This document shows positions 1 through 9,239 of a stretch of 64,000 bases of DNA, one piece after another. The position numbers and the translations under genes were made by a program. Below the pieces are notes generated by a model. The model was not told the DNA's origin. It saw only the letters and a list, made by a program, of their open reading frames with translations, and made no database searches. Source of the stretch: an uncultured Paracoccaceae bacterium (lineage in GTDB: Bacteria; Pseudomonadota; Alphaproteobacteria; Rhodobacterales; Rhodobacteraceae); contig CANMTD010000007.1 of the NCBI GenBank assembly GCA_947500775.1, positions 124,001 through 188,000 on the forward strand, given 5' to 3'. Every line of letters starts with the position of its first letter. Within the stretch, counting starts at the first letter, position 1.

Positions 1-166
1 GGTCATTCGGTCTGCCGCCATCGGCCGCTTCGGGGCAGGCGCAGGCATCCCACTGGCTGGCAGATATGCCGGACAACGTGGGTATGATCCTGATTTCGAT
101 CGTGGTTTCAGACAAACATTCAACCCCTGTTCCGCCCGCAGTAAGATGGGCTTATCTGGGCGCGGG
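1..166. other. window edge, no gene assigned
   Basis: No protein is recognised here. A plus-strand frame stays open from base 3 to a TAG at 213-215, but its translation is low-complexity and unfamiliar and would run into the end of the glycerophosphodiesterase gene on the other strand. It could be the 3' end of an upstream gene or chance. No convincing terminator is visible. A short CCACCCGGGTGG palindrome lies just inside the neighbouring gene. Confidence 0.3.
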
Positions 167-940
167 TCAACCACCCGGGTGGTCTGCGGCATAGCCTTCG
201 AAGGTGATATTGTCGGCAATGCGGCGTGCGTCGGCCTCTTGTGCCTTGGACCTGATCGTCCAGCACAAGATTGCAGCACCTTGTGCTTTCAGCTCGGCCA
301 CCCGTGCGCGGGTCAGATCGCCCGCCTGATGGCTGATGAAACAGGCGCCGGTGCGGTCATAATCGGGGATGGCGCGCAGGTCGTCGCGGCGGGCGTCACT
401 CAGCAGCGACCAATCTTCGGCGTTGTAATCGCAGGTGATCAGCCCGCGCGGGATATCCGGCGCGGCCTGTGCCAATGCGGTGACCGAATGCGGGTTGAAC
501 GACATCACCGCGACATCGCCGCTATAGCCGCGCAATGCGTCCGCCACCGCCTGTTCCAGCGCATGGGTATTGGGGCCCATGTTGCCGTCCTGATCCTTCA
601 CCTCGATCAACAGGGGCACCTGTCCGGCCACCTGTTTCAGCACCGCCGCCAGTGTCGGAATGCCCGCGCCGTCCCCATACAGCAATGGCAGGGATTGCAG
701 GGCATCGGCGGTGCGCCCGGCAATCGGGCCGCGTTCCCCGGTCAGGCGCCCCAGATCATAGTCGTGAAACACCATCGCCACGCCATCAGAGGACCGCTGA
801 ATGTCGATCTCGATCCCGTATCCGGCGTCAATCGCGGCCTGAATGGCCGCGATTGAGTTTTCCGGGCGTCCGGCGGTTTTGTCGTGATACGCGCGATGGG
901 CCAGCGGCAGGCGCAGGAAAGACCGGGGCAGGGCGGTCAT
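167..940 (-). CDS. glycerophosphodiester phosphodiesterase family protein
   Basis: A 257-residue TIM-barrel GDPD-family protein. The family hydrolyses glycerophosphodiesters such as glycerophosphocholine to glycerol-3-phosphate and an alcohol. The N-terminal HRAYHD...PENS block (His15), the EID pair (Glu44, Asp46) and the FHD motif (His59) match the metal-binding and catalytic residues of the family. No signal peptide is visible, so it is probably cytoplasmic. Its ATG overlaps the stop of the upstream RidA-like gene by 4 nt (ATGA), so the two are likely cotranscribed and translationally coupled. The length suits a single-domain bacterial UgpQ-like enzyme; the physiological substrate cannot be told from sequence. 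Confidence 0.9.
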   Translation of the reverse strand: MTALPRSFLRLPLAHRAYHDKTAGRPENSIAAIQAAIDAGYGIEIDIQRSSDGVAMVFHDYDLGRLTGERGPIAGRTADALQSLPLLYGDGAGIPTLAAVLKQVAGQVPLLIEVKDQDGNMGPNTHALEQAVADALRGYSGDVAVMSFNPHSVTALAQAAPDIPRGLITCDYNAEDWSLLSDARRDDLRAIPDYDRTGACFISHQAGDLTRARVAELKAQGAAILCWTIRSKAQEADARRIADNITFEGYAADHPGG

Positions 941-1401
941 CGGATTTCAAAGATGCCTTCGATTTCGACCGCAACCCCGAATGGCAAAGAGGCCGCGCTG
1001 ACCGCGGACCGCGAATGCCGCCCGGCGTCGCCCAAAGCTTCGACCAGAAAATCCGAGGCGCCGTTGATCACCTTGGGCTGATCGCCGAAATCGGGGGTGG
1101 AGTTCACGAACCCGGTCAGTTTGACGACGCGGACCAGCCGGTCGATGTCGCCGCCGCAGGCCATTTTCAGCTGGGCCAGCAGGCTGACGGCGCAGGCTTT
1201 GGCGGTCTCGGCGCCTGCCTCGGTCGCCATGTCGTCGCCCAGTTTGCCGGTGATGAAGGCGCCATCCTTCATCGGCACCTGACCCGAAACAAAGACCAGA
1301 TCGCCCGAGATCACATAGGGCACATAGTTCGCGGCGGGGGCGGGTGCGTCGGGCAGGGTGACGCCCAGTTCGGCCAGCCGGGTTTCAATTGCGCTGCTCA
1401 T
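937..1401 (-). CDS. RidA family protein
   Basis: A 154-residue YjgF/YER057c/UK114-fold protein. The start is the ATG at 1401, because an in-frame extension to 1545 would run into the HlyD gene. RidA proteins hydrolyse reactive enamine/imine intermediates released by PLP enzymes. The central V-SGQVP strand and the C-terminal HSRSAVS...VEIEGI stretch are typical, and Arg131 aligns with the catalytic arginine of RidA. At 154 residues it is longer than canonical RidA (about 128) because of an N-terminal helix, as in other Rid subgroups, so imine deaminase activity is likely but not certain. It overlaps the next gene by 4 nt. Confidence 0.85.
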   Translation of the reverse strand: MSSAIETRLAELGVTLPDAPAPAANYVPYVISGDLVFVSGQVPMKDGAFITGKLGDDMATEAGAETAKACAVSLLAQLKMACGGDIDRLVRVVKLTGFVNSTPDFGDQPKVINGASDFLVEALGDAGRHSRSAVSAASLPFGVAVEIEGIFEIR

Positions 1402-1471
1402 ATCCGCATTCCTTTGTCCAGTGAATCGCCCGCAGGCTAGCGGGGGCGGGCAGCCGGGGAAAGCCCGGAAA

Positions 1472-2779
1472 TCACCCCTCGCGGAACGCCTTGTTGAAAT
1501 AGTCGGACAGCGGTTTGACAAGATAGCCCATGGGCGTGCGGTCATTGGTGCGCATGAAGGCCTCGACCGGCATGCCGGGCAGGATTTTCAACGCGCCCAG
1601 CTTTTCCAGCTCGCCCTCTTCCAGAACGATTTCGGCCCGGTAATAGGTGGCCTGCGTGCGGTCATCCTGAAACGCATCCGCCGATACCTGCACGACCTGA
1701 CCGTTCAATTCGGGGGTGGTGCGGCTGTCGAAGGTGGAAAACCGCAGCACCACGGTCTGCCCGACATAGACCTGATCGACGTGGATCGGTTCGATCCGTG
1801 CCGCGATCACCAATGGCCGGTCCTGCGGCACCAGATACATCACCGGATCGGCGGCGCGGATCACCGACCGGGGGGCAAAGACCGTCAGGTCATAAACGAT
1901 GCCCGACACCGGCGCCCGGATTTCCAGCCTGTCCAATTGTTCCAGCAGCGACTGGCGCCGTTCGGCCAGTTCCAATTCGCGGTATTGCAGGTCGCGCAAC
2001 TGGGTGATCGCCTCTTCCCGCCGGGTGGTGCCCAGTTTCAGAATCTCGATGTCCAACTCGGTGATCCGGCCTTCGGCCTGGGCGGTGTTGGCGATCAGCT
2101 CGCCCACCTGCCCGCGCAGCCGCGCCTCTTCGCGTTGCAGCGACAGCACGCGCGAGGCCTGGGCCAGCCCCTTGTCCAGCAGGTCCTGCTGGCTTGCCAG
2201 TTCCTCTTCGATCAGGCTGAGCTGCTGCACCAGCGCCTGTTGTTGCGACAGGATGCCTTCGATCTGGTTTTCGGTCTGGCCGCGCCGTTTTTCCAATTGC
2301 TGGGTTTCATTGACCATCGAGGCCGCGCGCGCATCGAACAGCCGCGTTTGGCCGTCCATCAGATCAAGGATTTTCGGATGATCCCCGGCCAGTTCGCGCA
2401 GCGCTTCGTCGAACACCACGGTCCCCGCGTCGTCGCGTTCGGCCTGCAGCCGCCCGCGCCGGGCCATCAGTTCGAACAGCTGTCCTTCAACAATCGCCAG
2501 TTCCGACCGCAGCAGTTTGGCATCCAGCCGGATCAGCACATCGCCCGCCAGCACCGGTTTGCCTTCGTCGGCCAGCACCTCTTCGACAACACCGCCATCG
2601 GGGTGCTGGATGACCTGCCGGTTCTGGTCGACCTCGACCTGACCCGTGGCGATCACAGCGCCCGAGATATTGGCCAGAACGCTCCATGTGCCGAAGCCGC
2701 CGACCAGCAGGAACAGGGCCGCAAAGCCGATGAACAGCGGTCTGCGGGCAGACCAGCCTTTGACCTTAGCGGTGCTCAT
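1472..2779 (-). CDS. HlyD-family type I secretion periplasmic adaptor
   Basis: A 435-residue membrane fusion protein that would bridge the inner-membrane ABC transporter to an outer-membrane TolC channel in type I secretion. There is a short cytoplasmic N-terminus, one membrane segment at about 13-35, a lipoyl-like half motif around 45-90, a long heptad-rich coiled coil from about 95 to 280, and a C-terminal beta-rich domain near 300-435. It belongs to the PrtE/HlyD class. Its ATG overlaps the ABC gene stop by 4 nt, so the two form an operon. No TolC-like gene and no RTX substrate lie in view. Confidence 0.92.
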   Translation of the reverse strand: MSTAKVKGWSARRPLFIGFAALFLLVGGFGTWSVLANISGAVIATGQVEVDQNRQVIQHPDGGVVEEVLADEGKPVLAGDVLIRLDAKLLRSELAIVEGQLFELMARRGRLQAERDDAGTVVFDEALRELAGDHPKILDLMDGQTRLFDARAASMVNETQQLEKRRGQTENQIEGILSQQQALVQQLSLIEEELASQQDLLDKGLAQASRVLSLQREEARLRGQVGELIANTAQAEGRITELDIEILKLGTTRREEAITQLRDLQYRELELAERRQSLLEQLDRLEIRAPVSGIVYDLTVFAPRSVIRAADPVMYLVPQDRPLVIAARIEPIHVDQVYVGQTVVLRFSTFDSRTTPELNGQVVQVSADAFQDDRTQATYYRAEIVLEEGELEKLGALKILPGMPVEAFMRTNDRTPMGYLVKPLSDYFNKAFREG

Positions 2780-4518
2780 GTCACGCCTCCGACGCCTTTG
2801 GATTGCTGAATGTCGCTGAAGTTCTTCACCGTTTCGCGCAACACCTCGTCACGCGGGCCAAAGCTGCGCCGCGCGCCGCCGTCCAGCACCAGCAACATGT
2901 CGCATTCCTGAATGGCGGCGGGGCGGTGGGCCATGATCAGCACCGATTTGCCGTCCTCTTTCATCTGGCGGATCGCCGAATTCAGCGCGGTCGATCCGAT
3001 GTTGTCGAGGTTCGAATTCGGTTCGTCCAGCACCAGCAGCACCGGATCTCCATACATCGCCCGGGCCAGCCCGATGCGCTGGATCTGTCCGCCTGACAAT
3101 TGCCCGCCCGAGGCCGACACGCGGGTGTCATAGCCATTGGGCAGCTTGACGATCATGTCATGGGCGGCGGCCTTTTTGGCGGCTTCGACCACCAGTTTGG
3201 GGTCCGGGTCCAGCGCCAGTTTGGCGATGTTTTCGGCGATTGTGCCATCAAACAGCATCACCCGCTGCGGCAGGTAACCGATGTGCTGGCCCAGAACGTC
3301 GGGATCGTATTGATCCAGTGCCGCGCCATCCAGCCGAATTTTCCCGCCCGCGGCCCGCCAGACCCCGGTCAGGGCACGCGCCAGGGTGGATTTCCCGGCC
3401 CCCGAGGCGCCGATCACGCCGATGGCCTGACCCGGCAGAACCTCGAACGACACCATCCGCAGCGACGCCTGACTTTCACCGGGCGGCACGATGGTCAGCT
3501 GTTGCACATCCAGTTTGGCCTTGGGTTTGGGCAGGGGCATCCGTTCGACCTCGGCGGGGACCTCGGCCAAAAGTTCGCCCAGACCACCCCAGCCGCGCAC
3601 GGCGCTTTGCAGCAGTTCCCATTGACCGATCGCCTGTTCGACCGGGGCCAGCGCGCGGCCCATCAGGATGGACGAGGCGATCATGGCGCCCGGCGTCAGC
3701 TGGTTCTGCAGCACCAGATAGGCACCAAGCGCCAGCATGGCCGATTGCAGGAATAGGCGGAATGTCTTGGACATGGTGGTGAAGCTGCCCGCGCGGTCGG
3801 CGGCGTCGATCCGGGTGTCCAGGGCGGCGACGCGGGACCGTTCCCAGCGTTCAAAGGCCGCCCCCTGCATGCCAAGGCTGCGGACCATTTCCGCCTCGGA
3901 CCGCAACTGGTCGGCCAGTTGCCCGGCCTGTGCGGCGCGTTGGTTGGCCTGCATGGTGGGGCTGCGGGTCAGCCATTGGTTCAATATCGCAACAATGACC
4001 AAGACCAGCCCGCCAGCGATGGCCAGCGCGCCCATGTAGGGGTGAAAGACGAAGATGCCCAACAGGAAAAACGGCGTCCAGGGAATGTCGAAAAAGGCCA
4101 GCAGCACCGGCGAAGACAACAGCCGCTGTACCGATTCCAGATCGCGCAATCCGGTCTGCGGTTCCTGCGGACCTTTCTGGATCGACGCCTTGCGCAGCAC
4201 CGCCGAAAAAACCCGTTTGTCCAGCAGGGTCTGGAACCGTGCCCCGGCACGGGCCATGATGCGGCCGCGGGAATAATCCAGAAACCCCATGGTGAAATAC
4301 AGGAACGCCACCAGCGCAAACAGGGCGACCAGCGTTTCCTCGGACCGGCTGCCCAGCACCCGGTCATAGACCTGCAGCATGAAAAGCGGCCCGGTCAGCA
4401 TCAGCAGGTTCACAAAGATACTGAAAATAAAGACCGAAATGAACAATCCCCGGCTGGATTTGCGCGCATCGCGCAGTTCTTGCAGCCCGGTTTCAAGTTG
4501 GGATCGTCTCATTGCCAT
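2776..4518 (-). CDS. type I secretion system permease/ATPase (PrtD type)
   Basis: A half-size ABC exporter of 580 residues counted from the ATG at 4518, chosen because an AAGGA lies 8 nt upstream; an in-frame ATG at 4554 would add 12 residues. The N-terminal half carries the transmembrane domain, with hydrophobic segments near 25-55, 62-82, 138-180 and 255-275. The ATPase domain has Walker [10 protein letters not shown] (about 370-378), the LSGGQ signature (474-478) and Walker B VLLVLDEP (493-500). It lacks the C39-like N-terminal domain of HlyB, so it is PrtD/AprD-like. The substrate is unknown; it is cotranscribed with the HlyD gene. Confidence 0.92.
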   Translation of the reverse strand: MAMRRSQLETGLQELRDARKSSRGLFISVFIFSIFVNLLMLTGPLFMLQVYDRVLGSRSEETLVALFALVAFLYFTMGFLDYSRGRIMARAGARFQTLLDKRVFSAVLRKASIQKGPQEPQTGLRDLESVQRLLSSPVLLAFFDIPWTPFFLLGIFVFHPYMGALAIAGGLVLVIVAILNQWLTRSPTMQANQRAAQAGQLADQLRSEAEMVRSLGMQGAAFERWERSRVAALDTRIDAADRAGSFTTMSKTFRLFLQSAMLALGAYLVLQNQLTPGAMIASSILMGRALAPVEQAIGQWELLQSAVRGWGGLGELLAEVPAEVERMPLPKPKAKLDVQQLTIVPPGESQASLRMVSFEVLPGQAIGVIGASGAGKSTLARALTGVWRAAGGKIRLDGAALDQYDPDVLGQHIGYLPQRVMLFDGTIAENIAKLALDPDPKLVVEAAKKAAAHDMIVKLPNGYDTRVSASGGQLSGGQIQRIGLARAMYGDPVLLVLDEPNSNLDNIGSTALNSAIRQMKEDGKSVLIMAHRPAAIQECDMLLVLDGGARRSFGPRDEVLRETVKNFSDIQQSKGVGGVT

Positions 4519-4693
4519 GCAGGGTGTCCTTCCAAAAAGCGTCCGAAAATCCACGAATTGTCGCTGAGCGGCAACAATGGGAATGCTTTTTTTATGTTCC
4601 GATCTGGGTTTATTTTTCGACTCGCCTATGTTGCACGCACAGTAAGAACTCTACGTATGGATTTCCATCCTTTCTGCCCGGAGCAACTTTTTT

Positions 4694-5428
4694 ATGAGTA
4701 GCATGACACGTATCGTTGCTGTTTTGGCGGTTTTCGCCATTGCAGGGTGTACCCCGCCTGACGGGTCGGGTGAGATCAATGATCCATTCGAGGCCCAGAA
4801 CCGCAAGGCGCATGCAGGCAACGTCAGCCTGGACCGCAACTTGGTGCGCCCTGTTTCGCAGGGGTATGGCAAGGCATTGCCGCAGCCCGTGCGCACAGGT
4901 GTCAGCAATTTTTCATCGAACTTGGGACTGCCCGCCGCTGTGGTGAACAATCTGCTGCAGGCCCGGCTGGAGGATGCCCTGTCCAATTCGGCGCGGTTCC
5001 TGTTCAACAGCACCATCGGTCTGGCGGGTCTGTTCGATCCGGCCGGCGGCATCGGGATTACGGAACGGTCCACCGATTTTGGCGAAACCCTGCATGTCTG
5101 GGGCTTTAACGAAGGCGCCTATATCGAAATTCCGGTGCTTGGCCCGTCGACCGAACGCGACGCCGTTGGCAAAGTGGTGGATTTTGCGCTTGATCCGGCG
5201 CGCGCCCTGTTCCCGCGCGATCTGAGGACGGCCGACACGGTTGCCGGTGCTGGCGCAGTTTTGGGTGATCGGTATCAGTATTCCGATACGATCGACTCGA
5301 TCCTATATGAAAGCGCGGACAGCTACGCTCAGGCGCGTTTGCTATACTTGCAGAATCGCCGATTCGAACTCGGTGAGGGCGAAGATGACGACTATTCTGA
5401 TTTGTACGAGGACCCTTATGACCAGTAA
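4694..5428 (+). CDS. mlaA: MlaA (VacJ) family outer-membrane lipoprotein
   Basis: A 244-residue lipoprotein of the Mla pathway, which keeps outer-membrane lipid asymmetry by removing misplaced phospholipids. The N-terminus is a lipoprotein signal with a FAIAGC lipobox (Cys19). The family core follows: NDPFE-NR near 30, LFNSTIG-LGLFDPA near 105-118, FGETLHVWG near 130 and IPVLGPST near 150. The tail is acidic and Tyr-rich. A GGAG lies 10 nt before the ATG. The gene overlaps mlaC by 11 nt. The ABC part of the pathway (mlaFEDB) is not in this window. Confidence 0.95.
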   Translation: MSSMTRIVAVLAVFAIAGCTPPDGSGEINDPFEAQNRKAHAGNVSLDRNLVRPVSQGYGKALPQPVRTGVSNFSSNLGLPAAVVNNLLQARLEDALSNSARFLFNSTIGLAGLFDPAGGIGITERSTDFGETLHVWGFNEGAYIEIPVLGPSTERDAVGKVVDFALDPARALFPRDLRTADTVAGAGAVLGDRYQYSDTIDSILYESADSYAQARLLYLQNRRFELGEGEDDDYSDLYEDPYDQ

Positions 5429-6023
5429 CACCACCCGCCGCAGCCTGATGGCCGGCTTTCTGGCCGGGACTGCCGTTTTGGCCGTTCCGACCAGTGTATT
5501 TGCCCTGAATACCGATCAAGCCAAATCCCTGATCGACAAGCTGGTGAACGAGATCAACGCGATCATCAATTCCGGCCGTTCGGAAAGCGGGATGATTGGC
5601 GACTTTGAAAAACTGTTCGCGCGCTATGCCGATGTTGCGATCATCGCACGCTCTGCCCTGGGTGTGGCGGCACGTTCGGCCAGCGCCAGCCAGATGCGCG
5701 CCTTTACCGAGGCGTTTCGCGGCTATATGGCGCGCAAATATGGCAAACGCTTTCGCGAATTCATCGGTGCCCGGCTTGAGGTCAAAGAGGCCCGGTCGAT
5801 CAAAAGCTTCTACGAGGTCAAGACAACCGCCTTTCTGCGCGGCCAGTCGCCGCTGGATGTGACCTTTCTGGTGTCGGACAAAAGCGGACGTGACCGGTTT
5901 TTCAACATGTACATCGAAGGTGTGAACATGGTGGCGACCGAACGCTCTGAAATCGGCGCGATGCTGGATCGCCGCAGGGGGAATGTCGATCTGCTGATCC
6001 AGGACCTCAAGGCTGCGGGCTGA
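5418..6023 (+). CDS. mlaC: MlaC-like phospholipid-binding periplasmic protein
   Basis: A 201-residue MlaC/Ttg2D-family protein that would carry phospholipids across the periplasm between MlaA and the inner-membrane MlaFEDB transporter. The start at 5418 lies inside the end of mlaA (11-nt overlap), giving translational coupling and a proper signal sequence. That signal begins with a TRRSLM twin-arginine-like motif followed by a hydrophobic stretch to about residue 28, so Tat export is possible, although MlaC is usually a Sec substrate. The core has the family pattern: a hydrophobic AVIARSALG-like helix, F-RYMARKYGKRF near 95-108 and a VTFLVSDKSG strand near 150. Confidence 0.9.
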   Translation: MTSNTTRRSLMAGFLAGTAVLAVPTSVFALNTDQAKSLIDKLVNEINAIINSGRSESGMIGDFEKLFARYADVAIIARSALGVAARSASASQMRAFTEAFRGYMARKYGKRFREFIGARLEVKEARSIKSFYEVKTTAFLRGQSPLDVTFLVSDKSGRDRFFNMYIEGVNMVATERSEIGAMLDRRRGNVDLLIQDLKAAG

Positions 6024-6027
6024 CCGT

Positions 6028-6444
6028 TTGCGGATAGGGATCACAACACTTGCGGCGGTGGCGGGGATTGCGATCACGCCCGCCGTCGCCGGTGAATTCG
6101 ACGGTCTGTATAAACAGGGCCCTGACGCCGATTGCACCCTGATCGGGGTGGATGGCGGCGCGTTGAAAATCGAAGACAACGTGTTTTTCGGCGTCGAATC
6201 CATCTGCCGGATGGAACGCCCGGTCGATGTGGTCGGCATGGACGCCTATCTGTTCGATATGGACTGCAGCGCGGAAGGCACCAACTGGTCCGCCCGCGCG
6301 CTGTTCATGCACGCGGCGGACGATGGTCTGATCATGGTCTGGAACGGCTATGCCTTCAAATACGACCGCTGCCCGGTGGTGCCGGACACGTCGGCGCCTG
6401 CGCCTGCCGAGGCGACCGAAACCCCGGCGTCGCAGGATCGTTAA
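6028..6444 (+). CDS. secreted hypothetical protein
   Basis: A 138-residue protein not recognised by family. The start is a TTG four bases after the mlaC stop. The first 21 residues form a signal peptide ending near PAVAG. The mature part has four cysteines (in DADC, ESIC, DMDC and DRCP contexts), consistent with two disulfides in the periplasm, and ends in an Ala/Pro/Thr-rich low-complexity tail. Position suggests cotranscription with mlaAC. Its stop overlaps the convergent penicillin-binding protein stop by 4 nt (TTAA). No function can be assigned. Confidence 0.7.
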   Translation: MRIGITTLAAVAGIAITPAVAGEFDGLYKQGPDADCTLIGVDGGALKIEDNVFFGVESICRMERPVDVVGMDAYLFDMDCSAEGTNWSARALFMHAADDGLIMVWNGYAFKYDRCPVVPDTSAPAPAEATETPASQDR

Positions 6445-8606
6445 TTCCGGTTCCCGCCCAGCAATTTGCCCAGAACATCCAGCAACACCCGTTCAGCGGA
6501 ATCGTTGCGTTTTTTCTTGGTGCGGCGTTCGGCGGTTTTCGGAGCTTCGCGGCGGGGCGGTTCGGGAACGGTCATCGGCAGGGCATGTACCGGCAGGCCT
6601 TCGTGCACGCGCAGCATGGTTTCGCGCCAGATGTCCGACGGCAGACCGCTGCCGGTGACGCCGGTCAGGGGGGTGTTGTCGTCATAGCCCATCCAGACAC
6701 CGGTGACGTAATCGGCGGTGAACCCCAGAAACCACGCGTCGCGCGCCGCCGAGGTGGTGCCGGTCTTGCCCGCTGCCGGGCGCCCGGGCAGGGCCGCGCG
6801 CCGTCCGGTGCCGTTTTCGATCACCTGGTTCATCATATAGACCAGATGTTTCGCGGCTTTTTCGGTGATCACCCGTTCGCCCATGCCGCCCTCTTGCCCG
6901 ATCAGCGGGGTGTCGTCGCCCTGAAGCTTCAGTTCGACCAGACCATAGGGGGTCACCGACCGCCCGCCGTTCAGGATGCCCGCATAGGCGCCCGTCATTT
7001 CCAGCAGCGTGGATTCGGATGCCCCCAGTGCCAGCGCCGGACCGGCGGCCAGATCGCTTTGGATGCCGAAATCGGCGGCGATTTTGCGCACCGCATCGCG
7101 CCCGACCTCTTCCGAGACTTTGACCGCCGGGACGTTCAGCGATTTCATCAGGGCTTCGGTCAGGGTGACACGGCCGCGGAACTTGCGGTCATAGTTCTTG
7201 GGGCAATACTGGCCCGATCCGGGCACCTGCAGGCAATATTCATCGTCCACCACGGTGGCATTCGGCGAAAATCCCAGATCAAGGGCCGCGGCATAGACAA
7301 AGGGTTTGAACGACGATCCGGTCTGGCGTTTGGCCATCGTGGCGCGGTTGAAGGCGCCGTTGACCTTGCTTTTGCGCCCGCCGACCATGGCCCGCACCGC
7401 GCCGTCGGCGGACATTACCACAATGGCCGCCTGCGCCTTTGATCCGGCGCGCACCTTGGTTTCGAACACCTCTTTCAGCGCGCTTTCGGCGGCGCGTTGC
7501 AGGCGCTGATCCAGGGTCGAGCGGATGATCACATCCTCGGTGGTTTCACTGGTCAGGAAAGCGGGTCCGCTGTCCATGACCCAATCGGCGAAATAGCCCC
7601 CGGCGCGCGCCTCGGCCGCATCGGACAGCTGGGCGGGGTTGGCACGGGCGAAATCCGCCTCTTTGTCGGTCAGATACTTCTGGTCCTGCATCAACCCGAT
7701 GATCAGGTTGGCCCGGTCCTGCGACCGTTGCAGGTTATTGGTGGGCGCATAGCGCGTGGGCGCCTTCAGCAACCCGGCCAGCATCGCCGCCTCAGAGGCG
7801 TTCACATTGGCCGCCGATTTGCCGAAATAGCGTTGGGCCGCCGCTTCGAACCCGCGTGCGCCCGCACCCAGAAAGGCCCGGTTCAGATAGATCGTCAGGA
7901 TGTCGTCCTTGGTGTATTTGGCCTCCATCGCCAGGGCATAGGTCGCCTCTTTGATCTTGCGCCACAGCGATCCTTCGCGGCAGGCGGCTTCGTATTCCTG
8001 TTCGGTCTGGCCCGAGGCCGGATCGAACGGGGTGCCGATGCACAGCAGTTTCGCGGTCTGCTGGGTGATCGTGCTGCCGCCGTTGCCCGACAGGGGCCCG
8101 CGCCCTTCGCGCAGGTTGATGCGCACCGCACTGGCCACACCGCGCGGGCTGACGCCGATATGGCGGTAGAACCGTTTGTCCTCGGTCGCGATCACGGCGT
8201 TTTTCAGGGCAGGGGCCACGGTCCCCGCACGGATTTGCCCGCCAAACTGATCCCCGCGCCAGGCAAACACCTTGCCCTCGCGGTCCAGTATCGTCACCGA
8301 CCCGCGCGCGCGCCCGTCCAACAGCGCCTCGACCGGGGGCAGGGTGGAATGGAAATACAGCACCCCGCCGCCCACCAGCAGGGCAAGGATGACCGTCAGG
8401 CCAACCCCGATGCGAAAGGTGATGCGGAACAGCCAGGCAAAGATCGACCGGAAAAAGCGCACGACCACATTGCCCGAGGCTTTGCGCCGGGGCGATTTGC
8501 GCGCGGGTTTGCGGCGGGCCGCTGGCTTGGGTTTTGCCGCGGCTTTCTTTCTGGGTTGGCGCCGCTCTGCAACCAGAGGGGGCTTTTTGCCGCCGGTCCT
8601 GCTCAT
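6441..8606 (-). CDS. mrcA: class A penicillin-binding protein (transglycosylase/transpeptidase)
   Basis: A 721-residue bifunctional peptidoglycan synthase. The first 45 residues are very basic with Lys/Pro/Ala repeats (cytoplasmic), followed by one membrane anchor at about 66-86. The GT51 glycosyltransferase domain carries TEDKRFYRH, with catalytic Glu142, and GGSTITQQ-AK. The transpeptidase domain has Ser431 in SSFK (SxxK) and a KTGT box about 110 residues from the end. The C-terminus is basic. It polymerises and cross-links peptidoglycan on the periplasmic side. Whether it is the 1A or 1C-like paralogue is uncertain, so the symbol is tentative. It is divergent from glnK with 260 bp between them. 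Confidence 0.93.
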   Translation of the reverse strand: MSRTGGKKPPLVAERRQPRKKAAAKPKPAARRKPARKSPRRKASGNVVVRFFRSIFAWLFRITFRIGVGLTVILALLVGGGVLYFHSTLPPVEALLDGRARGSVTILDREGKVFAWRGDQFGGQIRAGTVAPALKNAVIATEDKRFYRHIGVSPRGVASAVRINLREGRGPLSGNGGSTITQQTAKLLCIGTPFDPASGQTEQEYEAACREGSLWRKIKEATYALAMEAKYTKDDILTIYLNRAFLGAGARGFEAAAQRYFGKSAANVNASEAAMLAGLLKAPTRYAPTNNLQRSQDRANLIIGLMQDQKYLTDKEADFARANPAQLSDAAEARAGGYFADWVMDSGPAFLTSETTEDVIIRSTLDQRLQRAAESALKEVFETKVRAGSKAQAAIVVMSADGAVRAMVGGRKSKVNGAFNRATMAKRQTGSSFKPFVYAAALDLGFSPNATVVDDEYCLQVPGSGQYCPKNYDRKFRGRVTLTEALMKSLNVPAVKVSEEVGRDAVRKIAADFGIQSDLAAGPALALGASESTLLEMTGAYAGILNGGRSVTPYGLVELKLQGDDTPLIGQEGGMGERVITEKAAKHLVYMMNQVIENGTGRRAALPGRPAAGKTGTTSAARDAWFLGFTADYVTGVWMGYDDNTPLTGVTGSGLPSDIWRETMLRVHEGLPVHALPMTVPEPPRREAPKTAERRTKKKRNDSAERVLLDVLGKLLGGNRN

Positions 8607-8866
8607 GATGACCTCGAAACTTGTACTGCTCTTTTTCCTTAGGATACCGCGCCCGACCCGAAATGTGGAGCGGCAAGGTTACCCGCGCAGAATTTTGTAA
8701 CTGCACAATATTTAATCACATTGCACAATTTGTATAAAAAATGGGCAGAAAGTCTATGTCTTGATCCCTATTGCAACGCGCATTCCCTTGTACCTGCCGG
8801 TCGAACCTTCCCTTCATGCCCGCATGACATCCGCAGGGGGACCTGCCAAATCCGAAGGGGACAGAC
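8607..8866. promoter_or_regulatory. mrcA/glnK divergent control region with TGCACAAT direct repeats
   Basis: This 260-bp intergenic region holds the promoters of the PBP gene (minus) and glnK-amtB (plus). The stretch 8690-8745 is markedly AT-rich. TGCACAAT occurs twice, at 8702-8709 and 8722-8729, exactly 20 bp apart, that is on the same face of the helix, followed by a TATAAA at 8733-8738. The GCAC core resembles one half of an NtrC site, and glnK-amtB is a typical NtrC target, but no full palindrome and no GG-N10-GC sigma-54 element were found by eye. Regulation by nitrogen status is an inference. Confidence 0.4.
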
Positions 8867-9205
8867 GTGAAACTCATCATCGCAGCAATCAAGCCGTTCA
8901 AGCTGGAGGAGGTGAGGGAAGCCCTGACCGCCATCGGTGTGCGGGGCATGATGGTGACCGAGATCAAGGGCTTCGGCTCTCAGTCCGGACACACCGAAAT
9001 TTATCGCGGCGCGGAATATGCCGTGAATTTCGTACCAAAGGTAAAACTGGAAATCGTGGTCAGTGCCGCGATGGCAGACCAGGTGGTTGAAACCATTCAA
9101 ACCACGGCAAAAACCGACAAGATCGGCGATGGCAAAATCTTCGTCCTGGATGTGAACCAGGCGGTGCGCGTGCGGACCGGCGAGACGAATGATGACGCGC
9201 TGTAA
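8867..9205 (+). CDS. glnK: PII-family nitrogen regulatory protein GlnK
   Basis: A 112-residue PII signalling protein, GTG start. The T-loop carries Tyr51 in EIYRGAEY, the uridylylation site, and the C-terminal B- and C-loop segments (KTDKIGDGKIFV and RVRTGE) are intact. PII trimers sense 2-oxoglutarate, ATP and ADP, and GlnK plugs the AmtB channel when nitrogen is plentiful. It lies 34 bp upstream of amtB in the classic glnK-amtB pair. A GGGG-rich leader (GAAGGGGACAGAC) gives the ribosome-binding site. Confidence 0.97.
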   Translation: MKLIIAAIKPFKLEEVREALTAIGVRGMMVTEIKGFGSQSGHTEIYRGAEYAVNFVPKVKLEIVVSAAMADQVVETIQTTAKTDKIGDGKIFVLDVNQAVRVRTGETNDDAL

Positions 9206-9239
9206 GCGTAGCGGTATCGGGAAAAAGGGACTGACCAAG

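Noticed and set aside
1358-2809. A plus-strand frame of 483 codons antisense to the HlyD gene
   Set aside because: Gln/His/Pro-rich shadow with no motif; the HlyD-family protein on the minus strand is clear.
8740-8866. Sigma-54 promoter for glnK-amtB
   Set aside because: No GG-N10-GC pair with the flanking TGGCAC/TTGC context could be found by eye; only AT-rich DNA and TGCACAAT repeats are seen.
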